Below are positions 1-6,419 of a DNA stretch of 6,419 nt, in pieces (within the stretch, counting starts at the first letter, position 1; each line of letters begins with the position of its first letter). Origin of the DNA: Spirochaetaceae bacterium (GTDB taxonomy: Bacteria > Spirochaetota > Spirochaetia > Treponematales > Rectinemataceae); contig JAEUJG010000138.1 of NCBI GenBank assembly GCA_016794765.1, positions 1-6,419 on the forward strand, written 5' to 3'. Under the pieces are notes generated by a model. The model saw nothing but the letters and a program-made list of their open reading frames with translations, did no database searches and was not told where the DNA came from. The position numbers and the translations under genes are program-made.

Positions 1-1104
1 GTCGCGGAAAAGGCCCTGGGCCAGCGGATGGGCTCGGTCGTCGTCCTCAAGCCCTCCACCGGCGAAATCCTGGCCCTCGTCTCCTATCCTTGGTTCAACC
101 CGAACCTTTTCACCGGCCTCGGCGCCGGCAACGCCTACGCCAAACTCCTTGCCGATCCGAACACGCCCCTCTTGAACCGCGCCATCCAGTCGAGTTACCC
201 GCCGGCCTCGACCTTCAAGACCGTCCTCACCGCCGGCATCGTCGAGGAGAAGGCCTTTCCGCTCGACAAGAAGATCCTCTGCCAGGGCGAGGTGACCTAC
301 GGCGACCGCGTCTTCCGCTGCCACATCAGGCGGCCGGGGCACGGATGGCTGGACCTGGAAGGCGCCCTGGCGCAATCCTGCGACATCTATTATTGGCAGG
401 TCGGCCGCGACAATCTCGGCGTGGAACGCATCGTCACCTACGCCAAGGAGTTCGGCTTCGGCAGGATGACCGGCATCGACCTGCCCGGCGAGATCGAGGG
501 CTTCGTGCCGACGCCGCAGTGGAAGGAACGCCGCTTCCACGAGAAGTGGCTCGGCGGCGACACGATGAACCTCTCCATCGGCCAGGGCTATCTCCTGGCG
601 ACCCCCCTCCAGGTCGCCGACATGATGGCGATGGTCGTCAACGAAGGCGTCATCTACCGGCCCCACCTCCTCAAGGAACTCCGCGAGCCGGTCTCCGGCG
701 CCATCACGCGCAGCGTCGAGCGGGAGGAACTCCTCCGTTCGCGGATCTCCAAGGAAACCTTCCAGGTCCTCAAGAAGGACCTGCGCACGACCGTCACCTC
801 GGGCACGGTCCGCTTCCCGATGAGCACCAAGGCGGTCAACGTGGCCGGCAAGACGGGCACGGCCGAGGTCGGGCTCAAGGATCGCTGGCACTCCTGGTTC
901 GTCTCCTACGGCCCCTCCGACGGCCCTCCCGAGGACGCCATCGTCGTCGTGGTCATGGTCGAGGCCAGCAACGCCTGGGAGTGGTGGGCGCCCTACGCCT
1001 CCAACATCATCTACCAATCGGCTTTCGCCGGCCAAAGCTACGACGAGGCGGTGGACGCCCTCGGTCTCCGCTATCTCGTACCGCGCGGGGAGCGCCAAGA
1101 ATGA
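1..1104 (+). CDS. mrdA: Penicillin-binding protein 2 (elongation transpeptidase), 5'-truncated by window edge
   Basis: This is the transpeptidase domain of a class B penicillin-binding protein, the enzyme that cross-links new side-wall peptidoglycan in the periplasm as partner of RodA. The reading frame is open from base 1, so the gene starts upstream; 367 residues are visible. All three active-site motifs are present, numbered from the first visible codon: STFK with nucleophile Ser70 and Lys73, SCD at 126-128, and KTGTAE with Lys284. The SxD form of the second motif, rather than SxN, is what PBP2 proteins such as that of E. coli carry, and it favours PBP2 over the division enzyme PBP3/FtsI. 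The missing part should be the membrane anchor and the non-catalytic pedestal domain, roughly 250 residues. The in-frame ATG at base 28 lies inside the conserved domain and is not the start. The TGA stop overlaps the rodA start, which also supports PBP2. The identification is very secure; the gene symbol follows from family and context. Confidence 0.96.
   Translation, partial: VAEKALGQRMGSVVVLKPSTGEILALVSYPWFNPNLFTGLGAGNAYAKLLADPNTPLLNRAIQSSYPPASTFKTVLTAGIVEEKAFPLDKKILCQGEVTYGDRVFRCHIRRPGHGWLDLEGALAQSCDIYYWQVGRDNLGVERIVTYAKEFGFGRMTGIDLPGEIEGFVPTPQWKERRFHEKWLGGDTMNLSIGQGYLLATPLQVADMMAMVVNEGVIYRPHLLKELREPVSGAITRSVEREELLRSRISKETFQVLKKDLRTTVTSGTVRFPMSTKAVNVAGKTGTAEVGLKDRWHSWFVSYGPSDGPPEDAIVVVVMVEASNAWEWWAPYASNIIYQSAFAGQSYDEAVDALGLRYLVPRGERQE
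1087..1092 (+). promoter_or_regulatory. Ribosome binding site of rodA
   Basis: GGGGAG lies 8 bases before the ATG at 1101, inside the last codons of the PBP2 gene. It supports choosing this ATG, which gives a normal RodA N-terminus, over any upstream in-frame start. The frame is open much further upstream (from about base 90), but that stretch reads as Arg/Pro/His-rich shadow translation of the PBP2 gene. Confidence 0.7.
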
Positions 1105-2414
1105 GTTCGCTGAAATCCTCCTTCGCCGAGATCGACCTGCCTACCCTCGGCGCCACGCTCGCCCTCGTCGTCATCGGCATCCTGTCCATCTACTCCTCGG
1201 GCATCACCGCCGAGGGCGTCCTCGTCTCCCGCGAATACCTGAAGCAGATACTCTGGTCGGTCTCGGGGCTCCTCCTCATGGCCCTGATGGTCGCCTTCGA
1301 CTACCAACGCTACAAGGATTACTCCTTCTTCATCTACGTCTTCTTCATCATCGTCCTCGTCTATACGCGGCTTTTCGGCCGCGTCGTCAACGGCGCCCGC
1401 GCCTGGCTCGGCATCGGCGAGGTCGGCATCCAGCCTTCGGAATTCGCCAAGGTCGCCGTCATCCTCTTCCTGGCCCAGTATCTCGAAGCTTCGGAACACG
1501 AAAACCCCCTGCGGCGCCTCCTCGTCTCCTTCGGCATCGTCCTCCTGCCGGTCGGCCTCATCCTCTCCCAGCCGGACTTCGGCACCTCCCTGGTCTTTTT
1601 CCCGATCCTCATCTTCATGATCTTCGTGGCGGGACTGGACCGGCGCTACATCATCTTCATCCTGGCTACCGGCTTCCTGACCATCTTCCTGACCGTCCTT
1701 CCGCTCTGGGAGAAATACATCCTTCCAAACCCGACGCGCTTCCTCTTCGTGCTCTACAAGGCGCCCTATTCCTACTTCCTCATCGCCGCGGCCTTCCTGG
1801 TCCTGGCGCTTTCCGCCTGGGGCTATGTCTCCTACAAGAAGAGCTATTATTTCTGGATCTCCTACGCCGCCCTCGTCGTCGCCGGCTCCCTGACCGCCTC
1901 GGTCCTGGCCCACAAGGCGCTGAAGGAATACCAGATCATGCGCCTCATCGTCTTCATGGATCCCGCCATCGATCCGCGGGGCTCGGGCTGGAACATCCTC
2001 CAATCGATCACGGCGATCGGTTCGGGCGGCTTTTTCGGCAAGGGCTATCTCCAGGGCACGCAGAGCCACTACCGCTACATACCCCAGCAGAGCACCGACT
2101 TCATCTTCTCCATCGTCGCGGAGGAGTGGGGCTTCCTCGGCGGCTTCCTGGTCTTCGGCCTCTTTTTCATCCTGATGCGCCGCTGCGTCGGCCTCCTCAA
2201 GAGCGTCCGCGACCGCTACGCGGTCTACGTCGTGGCGGGCATCATGGGCATGCTCTTCTTCCACTTCGTCATCAACGCCGGCATGGCGATGGGCATCATG
2301 CCCATCACCGGCATTCCCCTCTTTTTCCTCTCCTACGGCGGCTCCTCGCTCTGGGCCGTCCTCATGGCCGTGGGCATCCTCCTCGGCATCTCCGCCCGAA
2401 GGTATAGAATGTGA
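1101..2414 (+). CDS. rodA: RodA, SEDS-family peptidoglycan glycosyltransferase of the elongasome
   Basis: RodA polymerises lipid II into glycan strands in the cytoplasmic membrane and works with PBP2 to lengthen the cell. The 437-residue product is strongly hydrophobic with many membrane segments. SEDS signatures appear in order: NGARAWLGIG at 97-106 followed by QPSEFAK at 111-117; QPDFGTSL at 157-164; the loop MDPxxDPRGSGWN at 286-298, holding the conserved aspartates 287 and 291; QS-AIGSGGFFGKG at 301-315; PQQSTDFIF at 328-336; and FFLSYGGSS at 408-416. Conserved acidic residues in these loops are needed for activity in characterised RodA proteins. The pairing with PBP2 argues for RodA rather than FtsW. 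The protein is about 65 residues longer than E. coli RodA (370). The extra length lies near residues 200-265, between the QPDFGTS motif and the MDP loop, and reads as one or two additional membrane segments. The ATG overlaps the PBP2 stop by four bases (ATGA), so translation is probably coupled. Confidence 0.96.
   Translation: MSSLKSSFAEIDLPTLGATLALVVIGILSIYSSGITAEGVLVSREYLKQILWSVSGLLLMALMVAFDYQRYKDYSFFIYVFFIIVLVYTRLFGRVVNGARAWLGIGEVGIQPSEFAKVAVILFLAQYLEASEHENPLRRLLVSFGIVLLPVGLILSQPDFGTSLVFFPILIFMIFVAGLDRRYIIFILATGFLTIFLTVLPLWEKYILPNPTRFLFVLYKAPYSYFLIAAAFLVLALSAWGYVSYKKSYYFWISYAALVVAGSLTASVLAHKALKEYQIMRLIVFMDPAIDPRGSGWNILQSITAIGSGGFFGKGYLQGTQSHYRYIPQQSTDFIFSIVAEEWGFLGGFLVFGLFFILMRRCVGLLKSVRDRYAVYVVAGIMGMLFFHFVINAGMAMGIMPITGIPLFFLSYGGSSLWAVLMAVGILLGISARRYRM
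2398..2402 (+). promoter_or_regulatory. Ribosome binding site of the radical SAM gene
   Basis: GAAGG ends 8 bases before the GTG at 2411, within the last codons of rodA. It supports this GTG as the start; the protein then begins about 20 residues before the conserved VEKPARYLGGE motif, as expected for the family. Confidence 0.6.
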
Positions 2415-5002
2415 AGCAAACGACACGCATACGTCCTCTCGAAGCGCTCGGCGACCGTCTCCTGACGGTGGAAAAGCCGGCGCGCTATCTCGGCGGCGAA
2501 CTCGGCTCCATCTCCCGCGAGGGAGGCGAAGGCGAGCTGCTCGTCGCCCTTTCCTTTCCCGACCTCTATGAGATCGGCATGTCGAACAACGCCATCCGCA
2601 TCCTCTATGAGGGCCTCAACGCCCGTTCCGGCGTCCGTTGCGAACGCGTTTTCGCGCCGGCCCCCGACTACGAGGCCCTGCTCCGCGAGTCGGGCCTGCC
2701 GCTCACGACCCTGGAGGGCGGCCGTCCCCTGCGGGAGGCCGACATCCTCGGCTTTTCCCTCGGCTACGAGCTGGCGGCGACCTCCCTGCTTTCCATCCTG
2801 GAAACCGGCGGCATTCCCCTGCGCGCGGCCGAACGCGGCGGGGACGACCCAATCGTCATCGCCGGCGGCCCCGCCATCTCGAATCCGCATCCCTTTGCCC
2901 TCTTTCTCGACGCCGCCTACATCGGCGAGGCCGAGGCCGCCTTCTACGAGGTGGTTGAGGAACTCGCCGTCCTCAAGAAGGCCGGCGCGGGAAGGTCCGA
3001 GCTCCTTGCCCGACTCGCCAAAGAGAGCGCCGTTTGGATGCCGGCCCGCCCGGCCCCCGCGCCCGCGCCAGGCAAGAAGGCCTTCCGGGCCATCTTTAAC
3101 GGCTTCTCCGAGACGGTCTACGACACCGCCCGCCCGATTCCCGTCGTGAAAGCGGTCCAGGACCACGGCACCGTCGAGATCATGCGCGGTTGTCCCAACG
3201 GATGCCGCTTCTGCCACGCCGGCTACTACTATCGGCCTCAGCGCATGAAGCCCTATTCCGTGATCAGGCGCGAGGTGGAAAACCTCGTGGTCCGCGGCGG
3301 CCACAAGGAGATCACGCTCGCCTCCCTTTCCTCGGGCGATTACGAGGGCATCGCGGAACTCCTCGCCGAGCTCAACAAGGAATGGGGCGGGAGGGGGGTC
3401 TCCTTCCAGCTGCCGTCCCTCAAGGTGAACAGCTTCACGCTGCCCCTCATAGAAGCCTTGTCGGAAGTCAGGAAGAGCGGCCTCACCTTCGCCGTGGAAA
3501 CCCCGGTCGACGCCTGGCAGCGCATCCTCAACAAGGACGTCTCCTTCGAGCGGACCGTCGCCATCCTTGAGGAGGCGCGAAACCGCGGCTTCAAGCAGGC
3601 CAAGTTCTACTTCATGATCGGCCTTCCCGTGCCCGAGCGCGGCAAGGGCGAGGTCGAGGCCATCGTCGAGATGATCGGCCGCCTCCTCGAGCGCGTGCCG
3701 ATGCAGCTCAACGTCAACGTCGGCGTCTTCGTTCCCAAGCCCCATACGCCTTTCCAGTGGGCCGGCCAGCTTGGCGAGATGGAAGCCCTCGAGGCCGTCA
3801 ACGCGCTCCGCTCCGCCCTGCGCCGCTACAGGACCGTCAAGCTTTCCTACCACTCGCCCTTCGTTTCCGTCCTGGAGGGCGTCATTTCCCGCGGCGACGA
3901 AAGGGTAGGGGAGATCCTCCTCGAGGCCTATCGCCGGGGCGCGCGCCTTGATGCCTGGGAGGAGCGCTTTGACCGGGAGCTGTGGCGCGGCGCGATCGAG
4001 AGCGCCGGCTGGGACGTGATCGGCGAGATCCTTGGCGCGAAGGAACTCGACGCGCCTCTTGTCTGGGACGATGTCAACATCCGCGTCGGGAAAAAAACAC
4101 TTCAGGAAGAGTATCGGCGCGCCCTGGCCGGCGAACTCACTTCCATTTGTTCACAAAATTGCACAGATCCCTGCGGCGCCTGTTCGGACGAAGGCGGTGT
4201 TGTATTAAATAGTGAACATGTTGAAGCGGATTCCGCAAAAGAAGCCTATCCGCCGGCCTTTTTTCGCCGTCCCGAAAGAAAACTTGCCTCCATGGTTAAG
4301 AGTCGCTTGGTCTTCCGCATCGAAAAAACCGGCATAGCCACCCTGTATCACCATCTGGGCATCGTAGAGGCCTTTGACCGGGCATTTAGGATGCTGGATC
4401 TCCCCTGTGCCTATTCCGAGGGCTTCAATCCGATGCCGCGCTTCGAGATCGTCCAGCCTTTGCCGATCGCCGTAGCGGCGCGGGGCGAGGTGGCGGCGCT
4501 GCTCCTGGCCCTCGATCCGGCTGAAGCCCTAGAAGCCCTGTCCGGACTTGACGGGCTCAGGGCGGCTCTCAACGAGCGTCTACCCGAGGGGCTTGCGGTC
4601 GCCGAAATCCGGATCTACGGCCAAAAGCCTAACTCCAAGATTCATAGCCTCGGTGGGCTGTCCTGGGGCTCGGAATACCTCGTCGGGGCCAAGGAAGGCG
4701 CGCCGCTTGCAGGGGAGGTCTTGGCAGCGGCCATCGCCGCGAGGATCGCCGAACTCGGGATTGGGGGCGCCTTTGCCCGAGTCGCCGAAGCCGAGGGACC
4801 GGGACTCGTCCTTGTCAGGTTGCCCGACCCCAAGAGCAAGGACTACGGCCTTATCCGCATTCTCGAATCCCTGATCGAGGCTCGCCCCGTGCAGGGACTG
4901 TTCTCGCTGGAGCGCGTCAACTGCCTGGCTCTCGCCGCGGGCGGCAAGGCGGCGGGGGAGCCTTTGAGCTACTTCGAAGCCTTTGAGTCTTTGGCTACCT
5001 AA
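2411..5002 (+). CDS. Fused radical SAM protein (TIGR03960-type) and DUF2344 (TIGR03936-type) protein
   Basis: The 863-residue protein joins two families usually seen as neighbouring genes. Residues 21-190 form the N-terminal domain of the TIGR03960 group, with KPARYLGGE, FPDLYEIGMSN, ERVFAPAPDYE, ILGFSLGYEL and IAGGP-SNP. It resembles a cobalamin-binding fold, but I see no DxHxxG cobalamin motif. A Pro/Ala linker (211-221) leads to the radical SAM domain, whose cluster motif CPNGCRFC supplies Cys261, 265 and 268 for a 4Fe-4S cluster and SAM cleavage. A second cysteine group, Cys580, 584, 588 and 591, ends this half. Residues 629 to about 850 are the DUF2344 domain, recognisable by RLVFRIEKTG, HHLGIVEAFDRAFR and YSEGFNPMPR. 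The reaction and substrate are unknown to me for both families. The start is GTG, overlapping the rodA stop by four bases (GTGA), so expression is tied to PBP2 and RodA. GC content drops at the domain junction. Family assignment is secure; any role in RNA modification or cell shape would be a guess. Confidence 0.9.
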   Translation: MKQTTRIRPLEALGDRLLTVEKPARYLGGELGSISREGGEGELLVALSFPDLYEIGMSNNAIRILYEGLNARSGVRCERVFAPAPDYEALLRESGLPLTTLEGGRPLREADILGFSLGYELAATSLLSILETGGIPLRAAERGGDDPIVIAGGPAISNPHPFALFLDAAYIGEAEAAFYEVVEELAVLKKAGAGRSELLARLAKESAVWMPARPAPAPAPGKKAFRAIFNGFSETVYDTARPIPVVKAVQDHGTVEIMRGCPNGCRFCHAGYYYRPQRMKPYSVIRREVENLVVRGGHKEITLASLSSGDYEGIAELLAELNKEWGGRGVSFQLPSLKVNSFTLPLIEALSEVRKSGLTFAVETPVDAWQRILNKDVSFERTVAILEEARNRGFKQAKFYFMIGLPVPERGKGEVEAIVEMIGRLLERVPMQLNVNVGVFVPKPHTPFQWAGQLGEMEALEAVNALRSALRRYRTVKLSYHSPFVSVLEGVISRGDERVGEILLEAYRRGARLDAWEERFDRELWRGAIESAGWDVIGEILGAKELDAPLVWDDVNIRVGKKTLQEEYRRALAGELTSICSQNCTDPCGACSDEGGVVLNSEHVEADSAKEAYPPAFFRRPERKLASMVKSRLVFRIEKTGIATLYHHLGIVEAFDRAFRMLDLPCAYSEGFNPMPRFEIVQPLPIAVAARGEVAALLLALDPAEALEALSGLDGLRAALNERLPEGLAVAEIRIYGQKPNSKIHSLGGLSWGSEYLVGAKEGAPLAGEVLAAAIAARIAELGIGGAFARVAEAEGPGLVLVRLPDPKSKDYGLIRILESLIEARPVQGLFSLERVNCLALAAGGKAAGEPLSYFEAFESLAT

Positions 5003-5054
5003 AGTCCGTACTGCAAAGTTTGTTCCCATGTTGACTCCCGGCTCAACTTGCCTT

Positions 5055-5088
5055 GCCGCCTTGGCCGTATCGGCAGGGGCGGCTTTTT
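5055..5088 (+). terminator. Intrinsic terminator of the PBP2-rodA-radical SAM operon
   Basis: GCCGCC (5055-5060) pairs with GGCGGC (5078-5083). Two G-U pairs and one mismatch connect it to an inner GCCG/CGGC stem (5064-5067 with 5071-5074) that closes a TAT loop. Five T residues follow directly at 5084-5088. It begins 53 bases after the radical SAM stop codon. On the other strand the hairpin is not followed by a T tract, so it should act on plus-strand transcripts only. Confidence 0.85.
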
Positions 5089-5216
5089 GTTGGGTAGGGC
5101 TCCGCCGGCCTGATTGCACGAAAGGAAGCTCGCTAGAAAGTAGACAGAATGTACATTAGGCGAAGTAAAGGGGATGAAAACACCGAGCCTGAAGCGTCAA
5201 CCCTATTTCGGACTCT
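5089..5216. other. Intergenic space between convergent genes, no gene seen
   Basis: This stretch lies between the plus-strand terminator and the stop codon of the minus-strand lipoprotein gene. It is visibly more AT-rich than the coding regions. It contains a short palindrome (5148-5157) and a poor candidate hairpin for the minus strand (5180-5197). I found no convincing promoter, RNA gene or coding sequence in it. Confidence 0.6.
5148..5157. repeat. 10-base perfect palindrome AATGTACATT
   Basis: AATGTACATT is its own reverse complement and stands in the AT-rich intergenic space. The symmetry does not extend beyond 10 bases. It could be a protein-binding site or a chance event. No promoter is evident beside it. 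Confidence 0.35.
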
Positions 5217-5951
5217 TCAATGCGCGCTTATGGGAATGGCCGTGTAGGTCGTTCCGTTGGGGAAGACCGCAGGCATGCTCGTGGTGGTCTTGATGGTGCC
5301 GATGTCGAAACCGTAGGCTATCCCGAAGGCCACGAGGTACAAGGTCGTGCTTGAAGCTACCGTCGAACCGGAATAATCGACGTCAGTGCCGCTCCAGGTG
5401 GCGCCAGGGCTGCTATCGTAAAAAGTCTTTCCCGAGGCGCGCTTAACCGGTGAGCCGACGGAAGCATTGTTGATATAGAGGGTCCAGTCGCCCTCCGCGC
5501 TCAAGGCGACGCGGAAATTCGAGCCATCACCCACCTTGAGGAGCGGGAGCGGATAGGCCGCGGAGGGTTCGCGAATCGGATTGAACGCATAGCCGTAATA
5601 GCTCGGGAAGGTGCCGCTCGTCAGCTGGTTCTGGAGCACGCTCGGCGCCGTGCTGGAACTGTTGGCGGCGGAATAGATGGCGGATGCGATCCCGTCGGCC
5701 TTAGCCTTGTCCTCGAAGACGCGGTAGTAGATTTCGTAGCCGAGAAAGGCGGCATCGCTGTTGTTGGTGGAATGGGTGAGATAGAGGTTGTTGTCGCCCG
5801 AGTTCGCTACCGACGGGGGATAATAGTACGAGTAGCTGTCTATCCCGCAGGCGCCGAGGAGGATGAGGGAAAACATGGCAAGCGTCGCCGCCGGGCGCGA
5901 TCGCCCGCGGCGACGGACTGTTCGGCCTCCCCCGCTACTTGCCCTTTCCAT
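5217..5951 (-). CDS. Predicted lipoprotein of unknown function
   Basis: The 244-residue product begins with a long basic n-region (RTVRRRGRSR at 10-19), a short hydrophobic stretch (about 21-32) and the lipobox LGAC, with Cys35 as the expected lipidated residue. The mature part (about 210 residues) opens with a tyrosine-rich tract, IDSYSYYYPP, and is rich in Ser, Thr, Asn, Gly and aromatic residues, as is usual for exported beta-rich proteins. There is no further membrane segment. I do not recognise the mature domain; the stretch FLGYEIYYRVFED (69-81) is reminiscent of spirochaetal lipoproteins, which is only an impression. The ATG at 5951 was chosen because the next in-frame ATG (5876) would leave only nine residues before the cysteine and no positive charge. 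The frame stays open further upstream, but that part is a Ser-rich shadow of the cyclase gene. The start lies 17 bases inside the cyclase gene, suggesting coupled translation; AAGGGA lies only one base before the ATG, so the ribosome site is poor. Confidence 0.8.
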   Translation of the reverse strand: MERASSGGGRTVRRRGRSRPAATLAMFSLILLGACGIDSYSYYYPPSVANSGDNNLYLTHSTNNSDAAFLGYEIYYRVFEDKAKADGIASAIYSAANSSSTAPSVLQNQLTSGTFPSYYGYAFNPIREPSAAYPLPLLKVGDGSNFRVALSAEGDWTLYINNASVGSPVKRASGKTFYDSSPGATWSGTDVDYSGSTVASSTTLYLVAFGIAYGFDIGTIKTTTSMPAVFPNGTTYTAIPISAH

Positions 5952-6419
5952 GTCCCTTGCCGGCGGCGAGGATCGGCGGATCGAGGGGGCCGACGCAATC
6001 GACGAGCTCGTAGATGAGGACGGGCTTGTTCTTGCCCTTGACGCGGATGTTGTCGAGCTCGCGCACGACGAAATGGTCCTTGACGAGGCCATAGGTGAAC
6101 TCGCTGATGATGATGTTGGTGCCATATTCCTTGTTCGTGCCTTCGAGCCGGGCGCCCAGGTTGACGTTGTCGCCCATCAAGGTGTAGTTCATGCGGATCG
6201 GCGAGCCCATGTTGCCGACGGTCATGATGCCGGAATTGAGGCCGATGCCGATGTTGATGCGGATCGCCTCCGGCCAGCCCTCGTTGAGCTCCCGGAGCTT
6301 TTGCATCTGCCGCAAGGCGCACTTGCAGGCCAGAACGGCGTGGTCTTCCTGCGGGAGGGGCGCGCCCCAGAAGCACATGACCTCGTCGCCGACGTACTTG
6401 TCGAGGGTGCCGCCGTACT
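5935..6419 (-). CDS. Class III adenylate/guanylate cyclase, catalytic domain, N-terminus beyond window
   Basis: This is the C-terminal part of a class III nucleotide cyclase, which makes cAMP or cGMP from the triphosphate; 160 residues are visible and the frame is open to the window edge. The canonical motifs are present, numbered from the first complete codon: GGTLDKYVGDEVM at 2-14 with the substrate-specifying Lys7 and metal-binding Asp11; GIGLNSG at 57-63; and YTLMGDNVNLGARLEG at 78-93. In the last motif Asp83 is the second base-recognising residue, and Asn86 and Arg90 are the transition-state residues. Lys and Asp at the base-recognition positions point to ATP as substrate, hence cAMP. 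The first metal-binding aspartate and any sensor domain lie outside the window. The wording RLEGTNKEYGT is close to cyclases with an extracellular CHASE2 sensor, so a membrane receptor cyclase is likely but not shown. The ATG at 6378 is internal to the conserved motif and is not the start. The gene overlaps the lipoprotein gene downstream. Confidence 0.93.
   Translation of the reverse strand, partial: YGGTLDKYVGDEVMCFWGAPLPQEDHAVLACKCALRQMQKLRELNEGWPEAIRINIGIGLNSGIMTVGNMGSPIRMNYTLMGDNVNLGARLEGTNKEYGTNIIISEFTYGLVKDHFVVRELDNIRVKGKNKPVLIYELVDCVGPLDPPILAAGKGHGKGK

Noticed and set aside
1071..2426. Long open frame (451 codons) on the minus strand opposite rodA
   Set aside because: The translation is almost only Asp, Glu, Ala, Gly, Arg and His, which is the typical shadow of a GC-rich membrane-protein gene. 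The plus strand carries clear RodA motifs.
2333..3853. Long open frame (506 codons) on the minus strand opposite the radical SAM gene
   Set aside because: It has no recognisable motifs and a low-complexity acidic/Gly-rich composition. It lies wholly opposite well-supported coding sequence.
4218..4337. Alternative-frame ATG after the stop cluster in the domain junction, giving a short basic peptide
   Set aside because: About 39 codons only, with no ribosome site and wholly inside the conserved gene in another frame. More likely chance, although the stop cluster itself is kept as a finding.
4292..5002. DUF2344 domain as a separate gene starting at the internal ATG
   Set aside because: The frame is continuous from the radical SAM half with no stop, and no good ribosome site lies 5-10 bases before this ATG. 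A fusion is the simpler reading.
5114..5150. Possible plus-strand promoter with TTGCAC and a downstream AT-rich hexamer
   Set aside because: No acceptable -10 hexamer lies at 16-18 bases spacing, and there is no gene downstream on that strand.
5177..5197. Possible minus-strand terminator hairpin followed by four T
   Set aside because: The stem has only about five pairs including G-U pairs, the loop is long and the T run is short. Too weak to annotate.
5174..5293. Short plus-strand frame of 39 codons starting with ATG after AAAGGGG
   Set aside because: The purine run touches the start codon, leaving no proper spacing. Two thirds of the frame is antisense to the lipoprotein gene, and the product (many Trp, Arg and Cys) looks random.

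Overview
This window looks like a chromosomal segment of a GC-rich bacterium, roughly 63-65% GC where I counted. Three features suggest a spirochaete or close relative. RodA is long, with extra membrane sequence in its middle. A radical SAM protein fused to a DUF2344 domain is translationally coupled to rodA. Next to these is a class III nucleotide cyclase of the CHASE2-linked type with a small lipoprotein. The taxonomic call is an inference from gene content, not from a marker gene.

The left part (1-5002, plus strand) is one tight operon. It holds the C-terminal 367 residues of the elongation transpeptidase PBP2 (mrdA), then the glycan polymerase RodA (mrdB/rodA), then an 863-residue radical SAM/DUF2344 fusion. 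Each junction is a 4-base overlap (ATGA at 1101, GTGA at 2411), and each downstream start has a purine-rich ribosome binding site inside the preceding gene. A strong intrinsic terminator at 5055-5088 closes the unit. PBP2 and RodA form the enzymatic core of the elongasome, which builds side-wall peptidoglycan. The third gene has no established function, but the coupling fixes its expression to the cell-shape genes.

The middle (5003-5216) is a 214-base space between converging genes. It holds the plus-strand terminator, a 10-base perfect palindrome and no convincing gene. I found no strong terminator for the minus strand.

The right part (5217-6419, minus strand) holds a class III adenylate/guanylate cyclase, cut by the window edge so that only its catalytic C-terminal part is visible. 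It overlaps by 17 bases a gene for a 244-residue predicted lipoprotein that I cannot assign to a function. The lipoprotein gene is probably co-translated with the cyclase.

The most interesting parts are the fused radical SAM/DUF2344 gene, which has a composition dip and a second cysteine cluster exactly at the domain junction, and its coupling to the elongasome. I see no CRISPR array, mobile element, tRNA or rRNA.
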